NCBI GenBank assembly: GCA_002408185.1 | Contig: DHQV01000072.1 | Span: 57,030-62,567, forward strand | Direction of reading: 5' to 3' | DNA: 5,538 bases | DNA from: Deltaproteobacteria bacterium UBA5329 | GTDB lineage: Bacteria; Desulfobacterota; Syntrophorhabdia; Syntrophorhabdales; Syntrophorhabdaceae | In this document: piece by piece, positions 5,179 through 5,538 of the stretch | How the letters are laid out: each line of letters begins with the position of its first letter | How positions within the stretch are numbered: position 1 is the first letter of the stretch | Position numbers and translations under genes: made by a program | Notes under the pieces: generated by a model | Database searches by the model: none | Seen by the model: only the letters and a program-made list of their open reading frames with translations | What the model was told of the DNA's origin: nothing

Positions 5179-5502
5179 TTAGATACCGCAGTTAGTGTTT
5201 TCTCTACTTCTTTGAGGACTGAAACCCACCTCGGATGACATCTCAAACTCAGTCCCAGGTTCAATAACTGCTCCGTACAGTGGCATAAAATGAATTTGAG
5301 ACGGAACAGAAGGTAAACGGTAATGGCAAAAAACGAACTTGTAGGAGGTAATACACAGTACGTGGCAGTGGCACAAAATGAACGGTATTCTATATATTGC
5401 CAGGCGTAGTATTTCAAAGACCTTTACCTCCTGAGAGTCTTTTCCTAATCTGGTACTCCCCGAACTCTTTCCAATGAATCTCTTTAAAGCTACTAGTTCC
5501 AT
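5179..5502 (-). CDS. Doubtful hypothetical protein, possibly a disrupted gene
   Basis: A 107-codon frame begins at ATG 5502, seven bases after AAGGTGG (5516-5510), a credible ribosome site. The first 38 or so residues (MELVALKRFIGKSSGSTRLG and on) have a normal, basic soluble composition. From about residue 40 the frame crosses the three 14-bp repeats and becomes odd (FILCHCHVLC). One reading is a short real gene start whose remainder was replaced by inserted repeat DNA near 5390; another is a chance frame. No family is recognised. Confidence 0.2.
   Translation of the reverse strand: MELVALKRFIGKSSGSTRLGKDSQEVKVFEILRLAIYRIPFILCHCHVLCITSYKFVFCHYRLPSVPSQIHFMPLYGAVIEPGTEFEMSSEVGFSPQRSRENTNCGI
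5281..5382 (+). repeat. Three spaced 14-bp repeats, TGGCANAAAAYGAA
   Basis: Copies are at 5281-5294 (TGGCATAAAATGAA), 5324-5337 (TGGCAAAAAACGAA) and 5369-5382 (TGGCACAAAATGAA). Their starts are 43 and 45 bp apart, about four helical turns. The outer two also share CAG just before the repeat. Multiple short direct repeats like this occur at the ends of IS21-family elements, where transposase binds. Regulator or replication iterons are alternatives. No transposase gene is visible in the window. Confidence 0.6.
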
Positions 5503-5538
5503 AGTCTTTCCACCTTGTCAAGTATCACCAAAACTAGT

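Larger units (their letters stand above)
2417..5538. mobile_element. Left part of an integrative element inserted at selC
   Basis: Everything right of the tRNA reads as accessory DNA: an integrase, an Xre regulator, an excisionase-like helix-turn-helix protein and two small proteins, all leftward. The order (excisionase-like, integrase, att) matches lambda-type integration modules. No second att copy, structural phage gene or conjugation gene appears, so the element extends beyond the window and its type (prophage, island or ICE) is open. The left boundary is placed just after the CCA, although the crossover is probably inside the tRNA. Whether the last 470 bp belong to the same element is uncertain. 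Confidence 0.75.
5066..5538. other. 473-bp right-end region without a confident gene
   Basis: The segment is AT-rich and starts with the leader of the zinc-finger gene. It contains a 5-bp GC hairpin (CCGCG 5119-5123 with CGCGG 5131-5135), an inverted pair TCTCAAA (5241-5247) and TTTGAGA (5295-5301), and three copies of a 14-bp repeat (5281-5382). Two overlapping leftward frames exist, but their translations of the repeat region are unusually rich in Cys, His and Phe, which suggests non-coding DNA. It may be an insertion-sequence end or remnant. Confidence 0.4.

Noticed and set aside
5281..5382. CRISPR array
   Set aside because: The repeats are only 14 bp, imperfect and three in number, with no cas genes nearby.
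5169..5417. 82-codon leftward frame across the 14-bp repeats
   Set aside because: It overlaps the other leftward frame, has a Cys/Phe/Leu-rich translation through the repeats and has no clear ribosome site. The last 20 or so residues look protein-like, but that is too little to call.

Overview
The window reads as a chromosomal backbone segment (about 1-2416) followed by the left end of an integrated mobile element (about 2417-5538). The organism is probably an anaerobic, selenoprotein-making Gram-negative bacterium. The evidence is a lipoprotein with a lipobox, an oxygen-sensitive HemN/HemW-type radical SAM enzyme and a selenocysteine tRNA. The style suggests a deltaproteobacterium (Desulfobacterota), but that placement is a guess from gene style, not a demonstrated assignment.

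Backbone: a lipoprotein gene runs leftward off the window (535 to 1). A short intergenic stretch follows with promoter-like elements pointing both ways and one doubtful small ORF. Next comes a rightward 415-residue radical SAM protein of the coproporphyrinogen oxidase-like family (818-2065). Then a good sigma70-type promoter (TTGACA, 17 bp, TAAACT) immediately precedes selC, the tRNA-Sec gene with anticodon TCA (2322-2416).

Mobile element: directly downstream of selC, and facing it, lies a compact leftward gene set. Read in its own direction it contains a small protein with a plausible transglutaminase-like Cys-His-Asp triad (4533-3982), a 66-residue excisionase/AlpA-type helix-turn-helix protein (3976-3776), a 62-residue Xre-type regulator (3745-3557) and an intact tyrosine integrase (3555-2470). 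Junctions are tight: 5 bp, 30 bp and 1 bp. The integrase Shine-Dalgarno lies inside the end of the Xre gene. A 17-bp perfect palindrome lies between the -35 and -10 elements just upstream of the Xre gene, whose ATG falls almost on the predicted transcription start. This suggests an autoregulated, possibly leaderless, xre-int promoter. The layout (excisionase-like gene, integrase, att at the integrase 3' end) resembles the lambda order and marks selC as the integration site. The other attachment site is not in the window.

Further right are a 298-bp gap holding a paired TGTAAC motif also found beside the tRNA, a small zinc-finger protein (5065-4832), and a terminal 473 bp without a convincing gene. 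That last stretch carries three spaced copies of a 14-bp repeat (TGGCANAAAAYGAA), resembling the repeated ends of IS21-type elements or a multi-site protein-binding region.

The most noteworthy points are the transglutaminase-like protein in an integration-control operon, the palindrome inside a near-leaderless promoter, the G-G mismatch in the tRNA-Sec acceptor stem that may record element-derived replacement of the tRNA 3' end, and the two repeat families.
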